From: Candidatus Nomurabacteria bacterium
GTDB lineage: Bacteria; Patescibacteriota; Minisyncoccia; Phycocordibacterales; UBA5272
Reading direction: 5' to 3'
Assembly (NCBI GenBank): GCA_003518045.1
Contig: DOZK01000002.1
Span: 38,654 to 43,750, forward strand
Length of the DNA: 5,097 nt
The position numbers and the translations under genes were made by a program. Positions 1-4,088 of the stretch are shown here, piece after piece. Numbering within the stretch: position 1 is the stretch's first letter; the number at the start of each line of letters is the position of its first letter. Below the pieces are notes generated by a model that saw nothing but the letters and a program-made list of their open reading frames with translations, had not been told where the DNA came from and searched no databases.

Positions 1-2
1 TT

Positions 3-1175
3 TTAAATTTTGAATTCAATCACATCCCCATCTTTTACAACATATTCCTTCCCCTCTGTCCTTAAAACTCCTTTTGATTTCGCCTCGGCAAAACTTCCAG
101 CCTTTACCAAATCTTCATAAGCGACAACTTCCGCACGAATAAATTTAGTTTCAAAATCAGAGTGAATAGCTGAGGCAGCAACTGGCGCGGTAGAGCCTTT
201 CTTAATTGTCCACGCACGTGTCTCCATCTCCCCTGTTGTTAAATATGTTTCTAATCCTAGCAAATCGTAACCAGACTTTATTAAATTATTTATTCCGTCG
301 TCATCTTTCTCTTTTCCCTCGCCTCCAATTGAATTCTCAGGTTCGGCTCGGGACACATTCGAAAGAAGCATGCTTCGCATTTCTTCTTTCTCTGTGCCTT
401 CAAAATCTTTTAATTCATCTTCAATTTTTGCATCCACCACTACATATTTAAACTTATTATCATTAAAATATTTAATTAGATTTTGGAAACGATCATCGCC
501 TGCCTCGCCGGCGGGCGGGTTCATCTCGTCCAAATTTTTTCCGCCTGACTGTTTATTTAAAACATAAAGAAATGGCTTCATAGTAATCAAATGAAGATCA
601 CGAATAAGTTTTAATTCTTCATGGTCAAATGGAATTGAATGAGCCAACTTTCCCTCATCAAAAGCTTTTTTGAAAATATCTAATATGCCTTGTAACTTTA
701 TTGCGTCTTTGTCTCCACGCTTCACATCTTTACCAATAGTTTGGCTACGCTTATCAACTGTCTGCATGTCAGCCAAAATAAGTTCCATATTTATAATTTC
801 AATATCACGAAGTGGGTCAACAGTACCTTCAACATGTATGAGTTCACTGTTTTCATAAATACGCACAACCTCAGCAATAGCATCTGTCTCACGAATATGT
901 GAAAGGAATGCATTACCTAATCCTTCACCGGCAGAGGCTCCTTTTACAAGTCCAGCGATGTCTACGAATTCTACAATAGCGGGAACTAATTTTTTTGAAC
1001 CAGAAATTTTTGATAACACTTCAAGTCGCGCGTCAGGCACCGGAACCACACCAACTGATGGGTCAATTGTACAAAATGGATAATTATCTGCTGGCACAGA
1101 CTTTTTTGTAAGCGCATTAAACAGCGTTGATTTCCCAACGTTAGGTAATCCGACAATTCCGATGGAAAGACTCAT
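3..1175 (-). CDS. ychF: YchF/OLA1-family P-loop ATPase/GTPase
   Basis: This is a complete 390-residue YchF, a cytoplasmic Obg-related P-loop NTPase that binds ribosomes and in the family usually prefers ATP. The G1 loop GLPNVGKST is at residues 9-17. The family block NYPFCTIDPSVGVVPVPD is at 31-48, and the G3/switch II motif DIAGLVKGAS at 72-81 is followed by GEGLGNAFLSHIRETDAI. The base-recognition position reads LNKQ near 206-209 where the family usually has NxxE, which would be worth checking for nucleotide preference. A C-terminal TGS domain (about 305-390) includes RAWTIKKGSTAP and ends KDGDVIEFKI. At 390 residues it is longer than the roughly 363 of E. coli YchF. Extra low-complexity stretches lie at 210-228 (containing NPPAGEAGDD, encoded by a GC-rich palindrome) and 280-294. 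The start ATG is fixed by MSLSIGIVGLPNVGKS. No Shine-Dalgarno sequence is visible. The gene appears monocistronic, behind its own promoter. Confidence 0.97.
   Translation of the reverse strand: MSLSIGIVGLPNVGKSTLFNALTKKSVPADNYPFCTIDPSVGVVPVPDARLEVLSKISGSKKLVPAIVEFVDIAGLVKGASAGEGLGNAFLSHIRETDAIAEVVRIYENSELIHVEGTVDPLRDIEIINMELILADMQTVDKRSQTIGKDVKRGDKDAIKLQGILDIFKKAFDEGKLAHSIPFDHEELKLIRDLHLITMKPFLYVLNKQSGGKNLDEMNPPAGEAGDDRFQNLIKYFNDNKFKYVVVDAKIEDELKDFEGTEKEEMRSMLLSNVSRAEPENSIGGEGKEKDDDGINNLIKSGYDLLGLETYLTTGEMETRAWTIKKGSTAPVAASAIHSDFETKFIRAEVVAYEDLVKAGSFAEAKSKGVLRTEGKEYVVKDGDVIEFKI
497..520. repeat. GC-rich imperfect palindrome inside ychF
   Basis: A block that is almost entirely G and C sits in an otherwise AT-rich gene. 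Its centre is the perfect 8-bp palindrome CGCCGGCG, flanked by CCTGCC plus an extra T on one side and GGCGGG on the other. The arms pair with one bulged T and one G-T mismatch. It adds about eight residues (PPAGEAGD) to a surface-loop region of YchF. From memory, similar GC-rich palindromes encoding Pro/Ala/Gly-rich insertions occur across Parcubacteria-type genomes, but I could not search for this. It is probably a dispersed repeat that invaded an insertion-tolerant loop. Confidence 0.5.
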
Positions 1176-1181
1176 AATGGG

Positions 1182-1216
1182 TAGTTATTGGTTATTAGTT
1201 ATTCGTTATTAGTAAA
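1182..1216. repeat. Heptamer tandem repeat, five units (TnGTTAT type)
   Basis: Five 7-bp units lie in tandem: TAGTTAT, TGGTTAT, TAGTTAT, TCGTTAT and a degenerate TAGTAAA. On the ychF strand the unit reads ATAACnA. The array lies within the predicted ychF 5' untranslated region and begins 6 bases upstream of its ATG. It has the same 7-bp period as the AGTnnnC arrays elsewhere in the window but a different unit. Confidence 0.75.
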
Positions 1217-1254
1217 TGCATAAATACATTTTTCAGAAAAACCAAGTGATTAGT

Positions 1255-1263
1255 ATTCTAGCA
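1255..1263 (-). promoter_or_regulatory. Putative extended -10 promoter for ychF
   Basis: On the minus strand the sequence TGCTAGAAT is a TGn-extended -10 box (TAGAAT matches TATAAT at five of six positions). No convincing -35 box lies 17 bases upstream, which is acceptable for an extended -10 promoter. Transcription would start near 1248 and give a leader of about 70 bases containing the heptamer array. This is a sequence-pattern prediction only. Confidence 0.4.
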
Positions 1264-1283
1264 TAAATTAAAAATATTAAGAA

Positions 1284-1315
1284 TAAAAAATCCCGCGCAT
1301 GACGCGGGGTTTTTG
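1284..1315. terminator. Bidirectional intrinsic terminator
   Basis: The stem CCCGCG / CGCGGG with a five-base loop (CATGA) is flanked by a run of A on the left and a run of T on the right. It therefore gives a hairpin plus U-tract on both strands. On the minus strand the order is CCCGCG, loop, CGCGGG, ATTTTTT, placed just after the 64-residue gene and just before the ychF promoter. It should insulate ychF from the upstream gene. There is no plus-strand gene for it to serve. Confidence 0.85.
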
Positions 1316-1337
1316 CAACTAGTTTTCCGCTAGTTGC
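1315..1337. repeat. Perfect 8-bp hairpin over the stop codon of the 64-residue gene
   Basis: The arms GCAACTAG and CTAGTTGC pair perfectly around a seven-base loop. On the minus strand the first arm contains the last codon (AAC) and the TAG stop of the 64-residue gene. A short A run separates this hairpin from the terminator stem, so the transcript ends in two tandem hairpins. Possible roles are protection from 3' exonucleases or help in termination; neither is shown by the sequence. Confidence 0.65.
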
Positions 1338-1524
1338 CTCGGTCTTTGGGGTCTCCTACCCACCCCGAGATTGATGATTTCAGTTCTGGTGCTGGAATGG
1401 GGCGGTCTTCCGCGCCATCCAATTGATCAGACAGTTCCAGTGTTACCGACAGAGTCTCCGGTTTAGCATCGACAAAGTCGGGTGACCGGTCGTCGTTAGC
1501 ACGGTTCGCTACTTGATTTGCCAT
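1330..1524 (-). CDS. GC-rich 64-residue acidic orphan protein
   Basis: I do not recognise this protein. It is hydrophilic and acidic, rich in D, E, P and S, with no membrane segment, no signal peptide and no cysteine. It starts MANQVANRANDDRSPDF and ends GWVGDPKDRGN. It is well supported as a gene: the minus strand carries a clear AGGAG ribosome binding site six to seven bases before the ATG, a TTGATA-N17-TAGTAT promoter upstream, and a double hairpin/terminator at the stop. Its composition is unlike its neighbours. I count about 54% GC by hand, against roughly one third in the surrounding genes, with frequent CTG, ACC and GAC codons. It may be a recent import, a mobile cargo gene, or a secreted or processed peptide precursor. 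Nothing in the sequence settles which. Confidence 0.7.
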   Translation of the reverse strand: MANQVANRANDDRSPDFVDAKPETLSVTLELSDQLDGAEDRPIPAPELKSSISGWVGDPKDRGN

Positions 1525-1530
1525 GGCATT

Positions 1531-1536
1531 TCTCCT
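1531..1536 (-). promoter_or_regulatory. Strong Shine-Dalgarno of the 64-residue gene
   Basis: On the minus strand AGGAGA lies six bases upstream of the ATG. It is the only strong ribosome binding site seen next to a start codon in this window. The other genes start without one, which sets this gene's translation signals apart. Confidence 0.75.
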
Positions 1537-1553
1537 AAAATGAGCCTATTTTT

Positions 1554-1582
1554 ATACTACACTTTTATCAAAAAATTATCAA
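1554..1582 (-). promoter_or_regulatory. Putative promoter of the 64-residue gene
   Basis: On the minus strand TTGATA (five of six matches to the -35 consensus) is followed after 17 bases by TAGTAT (four of six to the -10 consensus). The start would fall near 1547, giving a leader of about 20 bases that includes the Shine-Dalgarno sequence. A second TTGATA lies inside the spacer but is too close to the -10 box to be used with it. Confidence 0.45.
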
Positions 1583-1595
1583 ATTAGAATATTAA

Positions 1596-1630
1596 AGTAA
1601 GCAGTAATCAGTGGGCAGTAAGCAGTAATG
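1596..1630. repeat. Heptamer tandem repeat, five units (AGTnnnC type)
   Basis: The units are AGTAAGC, AGTAATC, AGTGGGC, AGTAAGC and AGTAATG. The array lies between the 54-residue gene and the 64-residue gene, 71 bases from the latter's ATG. Unlike the other three AGT arrays it lacks an AGTATA end unit and is not directly at a start codon. Confidence 0.8.
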
Positions 1631-1671
1631 CAAATACATACCTAATACACGTCGACAGGTATATTTACAAT

Positions 1672-1836
1672 TTAGTTAATAATTGCACAAGGATGACCGT
1701 ACATTGCCCTAGTGATACACTCTGTTTCTTTTTGTTTTGGATATAAGATAAACCAAAAATAAAGTATATAAATAATTAAAGCAGTAACCATTATCAAAAA
1801 TATTAACAATAAGCGACGAGAGAAAATATTTTTCAT
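1672..1836 (-). CDS. 54-residue single-span membrane protein with two external cysteines
   Basis: This short open frame was found by direct reading. It starts MKNIFSRRLLLIFLIM, has a basic N-terminus (K2, R7, R8) and a membrane segment at about residues 9-32, then a short polar tail ending in TAA. By the positive-inside rule the tail faces outside. It contains C40 and C50, ten residues apart, with the end reading YGHPCAIIN. The ATG lies five bases after the stop of the 76-residue gene, which itself follows the DsbA-like gene after one base, so co-transcription is likely. The two outward cysteines beside a thiol oxidoreductase suggest a substrate or partner; that is inference. No Shine-Dalgarno sequence is seen. 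I recognise no family. Confidence 0.65.
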   Translation of the reverse strand: MKNIFSRRLLLIFLIMVTALIIYILYFWFILYPKQKETECITRAMYGHPCAIIN

Positions 1837-1841
1837 TTTAT

Positions 1842-2072
1842 CTATTTGGTAAACAACGCTTGCAATTCTTTCTGATACTTTTTCATCACATCTAATGATG
1901 CATACATTTCTGGCTTGCCAGCTTTTTTTAAGACTTCAATTTCTTTAGCAATTTTTTCAAAAAGCTTTGGGTCTTTTTCTACAGCTTTTTGTAACATCTC
2001 CGCCTGATCTTTTGGGAGATTTTTTGTGCCGTGCTTTACTGCTTGTTTAACGAAGAAATCGCGAATGGACAT
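1842..2072 (-). CDS. 76-residue charged helical protein downstream of dsbA-like gene
   Basis: This is a small, lysine- and glutamate-rich protein, probably all helical, with no membrane segment and no cysteine. It starts MSIRDFFVKQAVKHG and includes KDPKLFEKIAKEIEVLKK, with heptad-like spacing of hydrophobic residues that would suit a helical bundle or short coiled coil. The ATG starts one base after the TAA of the DsbA-like gene, so translation is probably coupled; no Shine-Dalgarno sequence is visible. The 54-residue membrane gene follows after five bases. I do not recognise the family. A cytoplasmic location is inferred from the lack of a signal, and its job in a run with two extracytoplasmic proteins is unclear. 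Confidence 0.8.
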   Translation of the reverse strand: MSIRDFFVKQAVKHGTKNLPKDQAEMLQKAVEKDPKLFEKIAKEIEVLKKAGKPEMYASLDVMKKYQKELQALFTK

Positions 2073-2073
2073 A

Positions 2074-2730
2074 TTATTTTGTTGCTTGCTTAATCAATTC
2101 ATTAAAAGCTTCAGGAGATTGTGGATTTTCTATTTTCTTTCCATTTATAAAAAATGATGGTGTACCATTCACTCCTAATTTTGCACCTTCTTGATATTCA
2201 GCTAAAATTTTCTTTTCAATTGTAGAACTATTTAAATCTGCGGAGAATTTAACTTCATCAAGACCTAAGGTCTTTGCATAACCAACAAGAAAATCACGAG
2301 CATTAAGTCCTAGAGACCAATCTTTTTGTTTATCAAAAAGTATATCGTGCATTTCCCAGAACTTTCCTTGTACTCCTGCAGCTTCGGTTGCCTTTGCTGC
2401 AATAAGTGCGTTTTGATGAATTTGAGTGAGTGGAAAATGTCGAAATACTATTTTTAATGTAGTTGGGTTATCAGCTAAAACTTTACGAATAAGTGGCTCA
2501 TAAGCTCCACAGGCAGGACATTGAAAATCTGCAAACTCCACAAGAGTTACTTTCCCATCCAATGCACCACGGACATGGTCTGTATCTGTTATTACAACTT
2601 CTTCTACGTCTTTTACCTGTCCATTACTAACAGCATAAAAATAATAAGCGAATAATGCGACAAATATAGCGACTAATCCTGCAATAACTTTACCTTGTGT
2701 TGTTCTTAAAAAATGTTGTAGTTTTTTCAT
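2074..2730 (-). CDS. Membrane-anchored DsbA-family thiol:disulfide oxidoreductase
   Basis: This 218-residue protein belongs to the DsbA/BdbD-like thioredoxin-fold group (the Thioredoxin_4 type). The N-terminus is basic (MKKLQHFLRTTQGK), followed by an uncleaved-looking membrane segment at about 14-33, so the catalytic domain lies outside the cytoplasmic membrane. VTLVEFADFQCPACGAYEP at 61-79 carries the active-site CPAC (71-74). The helical insertion (about 104-180) includes FWEMHDILF. GTPSFFING at 189-197 supplies the cis-proline P191 that faces the active site. The family introduces or reshuffles disulfides in exported proteins, usually reoxidised by DsbB or VKOR, neither of which is in this window. 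It heads a likely three-gene operon. Its start codon follows a heptamer array that contains a promoter-like pair. Family assignment is firm; oxidase versus isomerase activity is not determinable. Confidence 0.93.
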   Translation of the reverse strand: MKKLQHFLRTTQGKVIAGLVAIFVALFAYYFYAVSNGQVKDVEEVVITDTDHVRGALDGKVTLVEFADFQCPACGAYEPLIRKVLADNPTTLKIVFRHFPLTQIHQNALIAAKATEAAGVQGKFWEMHDILFDKQKDWSLGLNARDFLVGYAKTLGLDEVKFSADLNSSTIEKKILAEYQEGAKLGVNGTPSFFINGKKIENPQSPEAFNELIKQATK

Positions 2731-2743
2731 ATGTAATAGTAAC

Positions 2744-2772
2744 AGTATACAGTAGCCAGTAAGCAGTGACCA
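2744..2772 (-). promoter_or_regulatory. Promoter-like pair inside heptamer array, upstream of dsbA-like gene
   Basis: On the minus strand TGGTCA (four of six to the -35 consensus) is separated by exactly 17 bases from TATACT (five of six to the -10 consensus). Both boxes are made by the heptamer units. TATACT lies 13 bases before the ATG, so the transcript would have a leader of only about six bases. This agrees with the missing Shine-Dalgarno sequence. Confidence 0.4.
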
Positions 2773-2778
2773 GTGGGT
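2744..2778. repeat. Heptamer tandem repeat, five units (AGTnnnC type)
   Basis: The units are AGTATAC, AGTAGCC, AGTAAGC, AGTGACC and AGTGGGT, with a partial unit AGTAAC on the gene side. The array sits immediately upstream of the DsbA-like gene. It is nearly identical, unit by unit, to the array at 3921, so the two are copies of one composite repeat rather than independent slippage products. Confidence 0.85.
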
Positions 2779-2810
2779 GGGAAATAAATAAATAAAATTA
2801 ACTTTTATCC

Positions 2811-3164
2811 TTAACTAAACTTACTAATAACAATATAAATATGGTCAATTAATGTTATTACTGCCAAAATAATAAAAACATGGTTTAATATTTTTGGCTT
2901 TATTTCTCCTTTAAATAGTCCTACTATATGAGCAAAAATAACTGACAATAAAGCACAGATAATTATGACAACTATTATAAATAAAGCTCCCCACGCCTGC
3001 GCTACCCCATCATTACCAAGTTTTGGTGCTCCAAGTGAGATGGCAGAAAAAACAAAAAAAATAGGAACACCAACATACCAAGACAAAACAGACCAATTAG
3101 TATAATTGTTTATATTTTCTTGTTTAGTTGCATAGAACAAATACAAAAAAGATAATAAGATGAA
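2811..3164 (-). pseudogene. 3' part of membrane-protein gene split by IS200
   Basis: This open frame encodes about 117 residues with hydrophobic segments near its N-terminus (FILLSFLYLFY), then VGVPIFFVFSAISLG, WGALFIIVVIIICALLSVIF and HVFIILAVITLIDHIYIVI, separated by short polar loops. It has no internal ATG or methionine codon. The only available start is a weak TTG at 3146, in the middle of the first hydrophobic stretch. Upstream the frame runs straight into a TAG at the end of the IS200 element. These features are expected of the tail of a gene whose head (3750-3908) is on the other side of the insertion. Joined in frame, the two parts give a protein of about 170 residues with about five membrane segments. 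Translation from the TTG as a separate 111-residue protein cannot be excluded. Function unknown. Confidence 0.6.
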
Positions 3165-3166
3165 CT

Positions 3167-3189
3167 ACCCCGGGCTCACGCCACGGGGT
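3167..3189 (-). repeat. IS200 right-end hairpin with unpaired T
   Basis: On the element's coding strand ACCCCG, an unpaired T, GGC, the loop GTGA, GCC and CGGGGT form a nine-pair stem. The unpaired T in the stem is a known recognition feature in this family (IS608). GAA lies directly 5' of the stem and TTC two bases 3' of it. These could pair as guide and cleavage site, as in IS608; that is inference. Confidence 0.75.
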
Positions 3190-3193
3190 TTCA

Positions 3194-3216
3194 GATGCAA
3201 TCCGTTGGATTACATC
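3194..3216. repeat. 10-bp hairpin directly after tnpA stop
   Basis: GATGCAATCC pairs with GGATTACATC around the loop GTT with one mismatch (a G-U pair in the tnpA transcript). It starts inside the TGA stop of tnpA and lies between the gene and the right-end hairpin. There is no U-tract, so it is not a classic terminator. It may stabilise the transcript or keep the right end folded. Confidence 0.55.
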
Positions 3217-3655
3217 ATTCAAACAGCGTAGCTGTTTGCCCAATATCTTCTTCTCCTTGTTTTTCAATATAACGTTTAATGGTTTCTTCATCAGCGCCGA
3301 CCGATGAAACAAAGTATCCATCTGACCACATACCGTCGGTTCCATAGTAAACCTTTTTTAAGAATGGGAATTTGGATTTGATGTTTCTCGAGCTGTTTGT
3401 TTTTAATAGTCTAACCACACTACCCACTGACATTTGTGGTGGTATAGATATAAGTATATGTATATGATTAATGTCGTGATTAATTTCTTTAATTCGTATA
3501 CGTGGGTAGTGTTCTGTAACTTCTCGTAACTTTTGTTCGAGATATGTCCAAATTCCTTCATTGGCTATTACATTTCTCCTGTATTTAGTAACAAACACGA
3601 GATGATAGTCGCAGTGGTATACACAATGGTCGGCTCGTATGTAGTCACGCTTCAT
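3215..3655 (-). CDS. tnpA: IS200-type Y1 (HUH) transposase TnpA
   Basis: This 146-residue protein has the normal length and full layout of an IS200 TnpA. These enzymes cut and rejoin single-stranded DNA through a phosphotyrosine link, working as a dimer on hairpin ends. YHLVFVTKYRR is at about 17-27. The metal-binding HUH motif is H64-I65-H66 in INHIHILIS, and the helix SVVRLLKTNSSR follows at 79-90. The catalytic tyrosine is Y129 in ETIKRYIEKQ, with the glutamine typical of the family at 133. The start ATG (MKRDYIRADHCVYHCDYH) has no close Shine-Dalgarno sequence. A 16-codon frame upstream ends in TGA overlapping this ATG. The last codons contain an 8-bp hairpin (3220-3238). No frameshift or missing key residue is seen, so the enzyme is probably active. 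Confidence 0.95.
   Translation of the reverse strand: MKRDYIRADHCVYHCDYHLVFVTKYRRNVIANEGIWTYLEQKLREVTEHYPRIRIKEINHDINHIHILISIPPQMSVGSVVRLLKTNSSRNIKSKFPFLKKVYYGTDGMWSDGYFVSSVGADEETIKRYIEKQGEEDIGQTATLFE
3220..3238. repeat. Perfect 8-bp hairpin in the last codons of tnpA
   Basis: CAAACAGC and GCTGTTTG pair perfectly around a three-base loop. The bases encode the C-terminal residues QTATLFE. Together with the stems at 3194-3216 and 3167-3189 this makes three consecutive hairpins at the right end of the element. Confidence 0.55.
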
Positions 3656-3702
3656 GTGGCTATTCTAACATGCAGAGAAGAATCTATTGGGTGCGCCTCC
3701 AT
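3652..3702 (-). other. Possible 16-codon leader frame overlapping the tnpA start
   Basis: Directly after the left-end hairpin, a frame reads MEAHPIDSSLHVRIAT and ends in TGA, which overlaps the tnpA ATG as ATGA. Such an overlap is typical of translational coupling and could limit transposase output. No Shine-Dalgarno sequence precedes this ATG (the hairpin abuts it), so translation is doubtful. It may be chance. Confidence 0.2.
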
Positions 3703-3723
3703 CCCTGGGCTAACGCCACAGGG
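3703..3723 (-). repeat. IS200 left-end hairpin with unpaired T
   Basis: On the element's coding strand CCCTG, an unpaired T, GGC, the loop GTTA, GCC and CAGGG form an eight-pair stem. The architecture is the same as the right-end hairpin, including the bulge position and the GTnA loop. The outer stem differs by a compensated base pair, which supports selection for structure. Confidence 0.75.
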
Positions 3724-3726
3724 TTT

Positions 3727-3744
3727 TGCTGCGTTCGCTCAGCA
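3727..3744. repeat. Second palindrome at IS200 left end
   Basis: TGCTG and CAGCA pair around an eight-base loop, located between the left-end hairpin and the inferred element boundary. Its role is unknown. It could be an accessory folding element or chance. Confidence 0.35.
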
Positions 3745-3749
3745 GGGCG

Positions 3750-3908
3750 AATAAAAACTAAAGGAAATATGATTCCTGATACAGCGCCCCATGCTCCAAC
3801 ATATGGATTACCAATATAACTAATACCAGAAAAAAGAGACGGTAAGCCAAAGCCAGCAAAAATCAATCCAAGAATACCATAAAGAAGCCCATATCCTAAT
3901 TTTTTCAT
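3750..3908 (-). pseudogene. 5' part of membrane-protein gene split by IS200
   Basis: The ATG at 3908 opens a frame whose first 53 residues are host sequence: MKKLGYGLLYGILGLIFAG, with a membrane segment at about 4-27, a loop with GNPYVGAWG, and the start of a second segment GIIFPLVFI. The frame then runs into the IS200 left end, adds about 21 unrelated polar residues (RPAERTQQNPVALAQ and so on), and stops at 3684. I prefer the ATG at 3908 to one at 3971, because the extra residues are only a translation of the heptamer repeat. If the element cut after TTC, the restored frame would give a 65-residue protein ending in LCN. If the joint is three bases off on the right side and one on the left, the frame continues into the 2811-3164 segment for about 170 residues. 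I favour the second reading. Function unknown. Confidence 0.6.
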
Positions 3909-3920
3909 ATATATAAATAT

Positions 3921-3949
3921 AGTATACAGTAGGCAGTAAGCAGTGACCA
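3921..3949 (-). promoter_or_regulatory. Promoter-like pair inside heptamer array, upstream of split membrane gene
   Basis: TGGTCA, 17 bases, then TATACT on the minus strand: the same pair and spacing as in the array before the DsbA-like gene. TATACT lies 12 bases before the ATG, giving a leader of about five bases. Confidence 0.4.
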
Positions 3950-3955
3950 GTGGGG
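3921..3955. repeat. Heptamer tandem repeat, five units (AGTnnnC type)
   Basis: The units are AGTATAC, AGTAGGC, AGTAAGC, AGTGACC and AGTGGGG. Four of the five units match the array at 2744 exactly or with a single change. The array begins 12 bases upstream of the membrane-gene ATG. Confidence 0.85.
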
Positions 3956-3994
3956 AGATTAAAATCGCCAACCAAAAGTAACAACACTTAACAA

Positions 3995-4014
3995 CAAAAG
4001 AAGCCTAGTGGCTT
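3995..4014 (-). terminator. Weak candidate terminator after the 39-residue gene
   Basis: On the minus strand AAGCC, the loop ACTA and GGCTT are followed by CTTTTGTTGTT. The five-pair stem is short, but the T-rich tail is right for an intrinsic terminator. It lies about 75 bases after the stop of the 39-residue gene. The rest of 3956-4088 holds no gene or other structure that I can see. Confidence 0.4.
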
Positions 4015-4088
4015 TCAAGTAAAATAAAAAGGAGGGTGTTAACTTATATGAATTAATTAGATGAGTATTATTATCAATCAAAAAAATG

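Larger units (their letters stand above)
3162..3748 (-). mobile_element. IS200-type (IS200/IS605 family) single-strand transposing element
   Basis: This is a compact element of about 587 bp with one gene, tnpA, and no tnpB. Its ends carry subterminal hairpins rather than terminal inverted repeats, and there is no target duplication, as expected for the Y1-transposase family. The left-end hairpin is at 3703-3723 and the right-end hairpin at 3167-3189, with matching design. On the transposase strand the trinucleotide TTC is found at both joints: TTATTC before the left end and TAGTTC at the right end. I set the boundaries by assuming cleavage after TTC. A shift of one to three bases at each side is possible. 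The element is inserted in a membrane-protein gene. All parts needed for activity appear intact. Confidence 0.82.

Noticed and set aside
206..858. Plus-strand open frames over ychF (206-451, 370-567, 670-858)
   Set aside because: They lie opposite conserved ychF coding sequence, have low-complexity translations and no start signals.
1211..1231. Imperfect inverted repeat around AAATGCAT in the ychF leader as an operator
   Set aside because: The arms are five bases with mismatches in AT-rich DNA, which is expected by chance.
1638..1662. Inverted repeat ATACCT / AGGTAT after the 54-residue gene as a terminator
   Set aside because: The stem is six AT-rich pairs with a 13-base loop and no clear U-tract; too weak to call.
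3124..3345. Minus-strand frame across the tnpA 3' end, right-end hairpin and host flank
   Set aside because: Most of it is tnpA in another frame; only its last dozen codons are host sequence, considered under the split membrane gene.
3533..3754. Plus-strand open frame over the tnpA start and left end
   Set aside because: It is antisense to a clear transposase gene and the structured left end, with no recognisable protein.
2744..3955. Regularly spaced short repeats as a CRISPR array
   Set aside because: The repeat period is 7 bases with no spacers of 25-40 bases, and no cas gene is present.
3909..3971. Start of the membrane gene at 3971
   Set aside because: The added residues come from the heptamer repeat and obscure a normal MKK-type start at 3908.
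4031..4056. Plus-strand GGAGG followed by ATG at 4048
   Set aside because: The frame ends after two codons (ATG AAT TAA), and no promoter or longer plus-strand frame follows.
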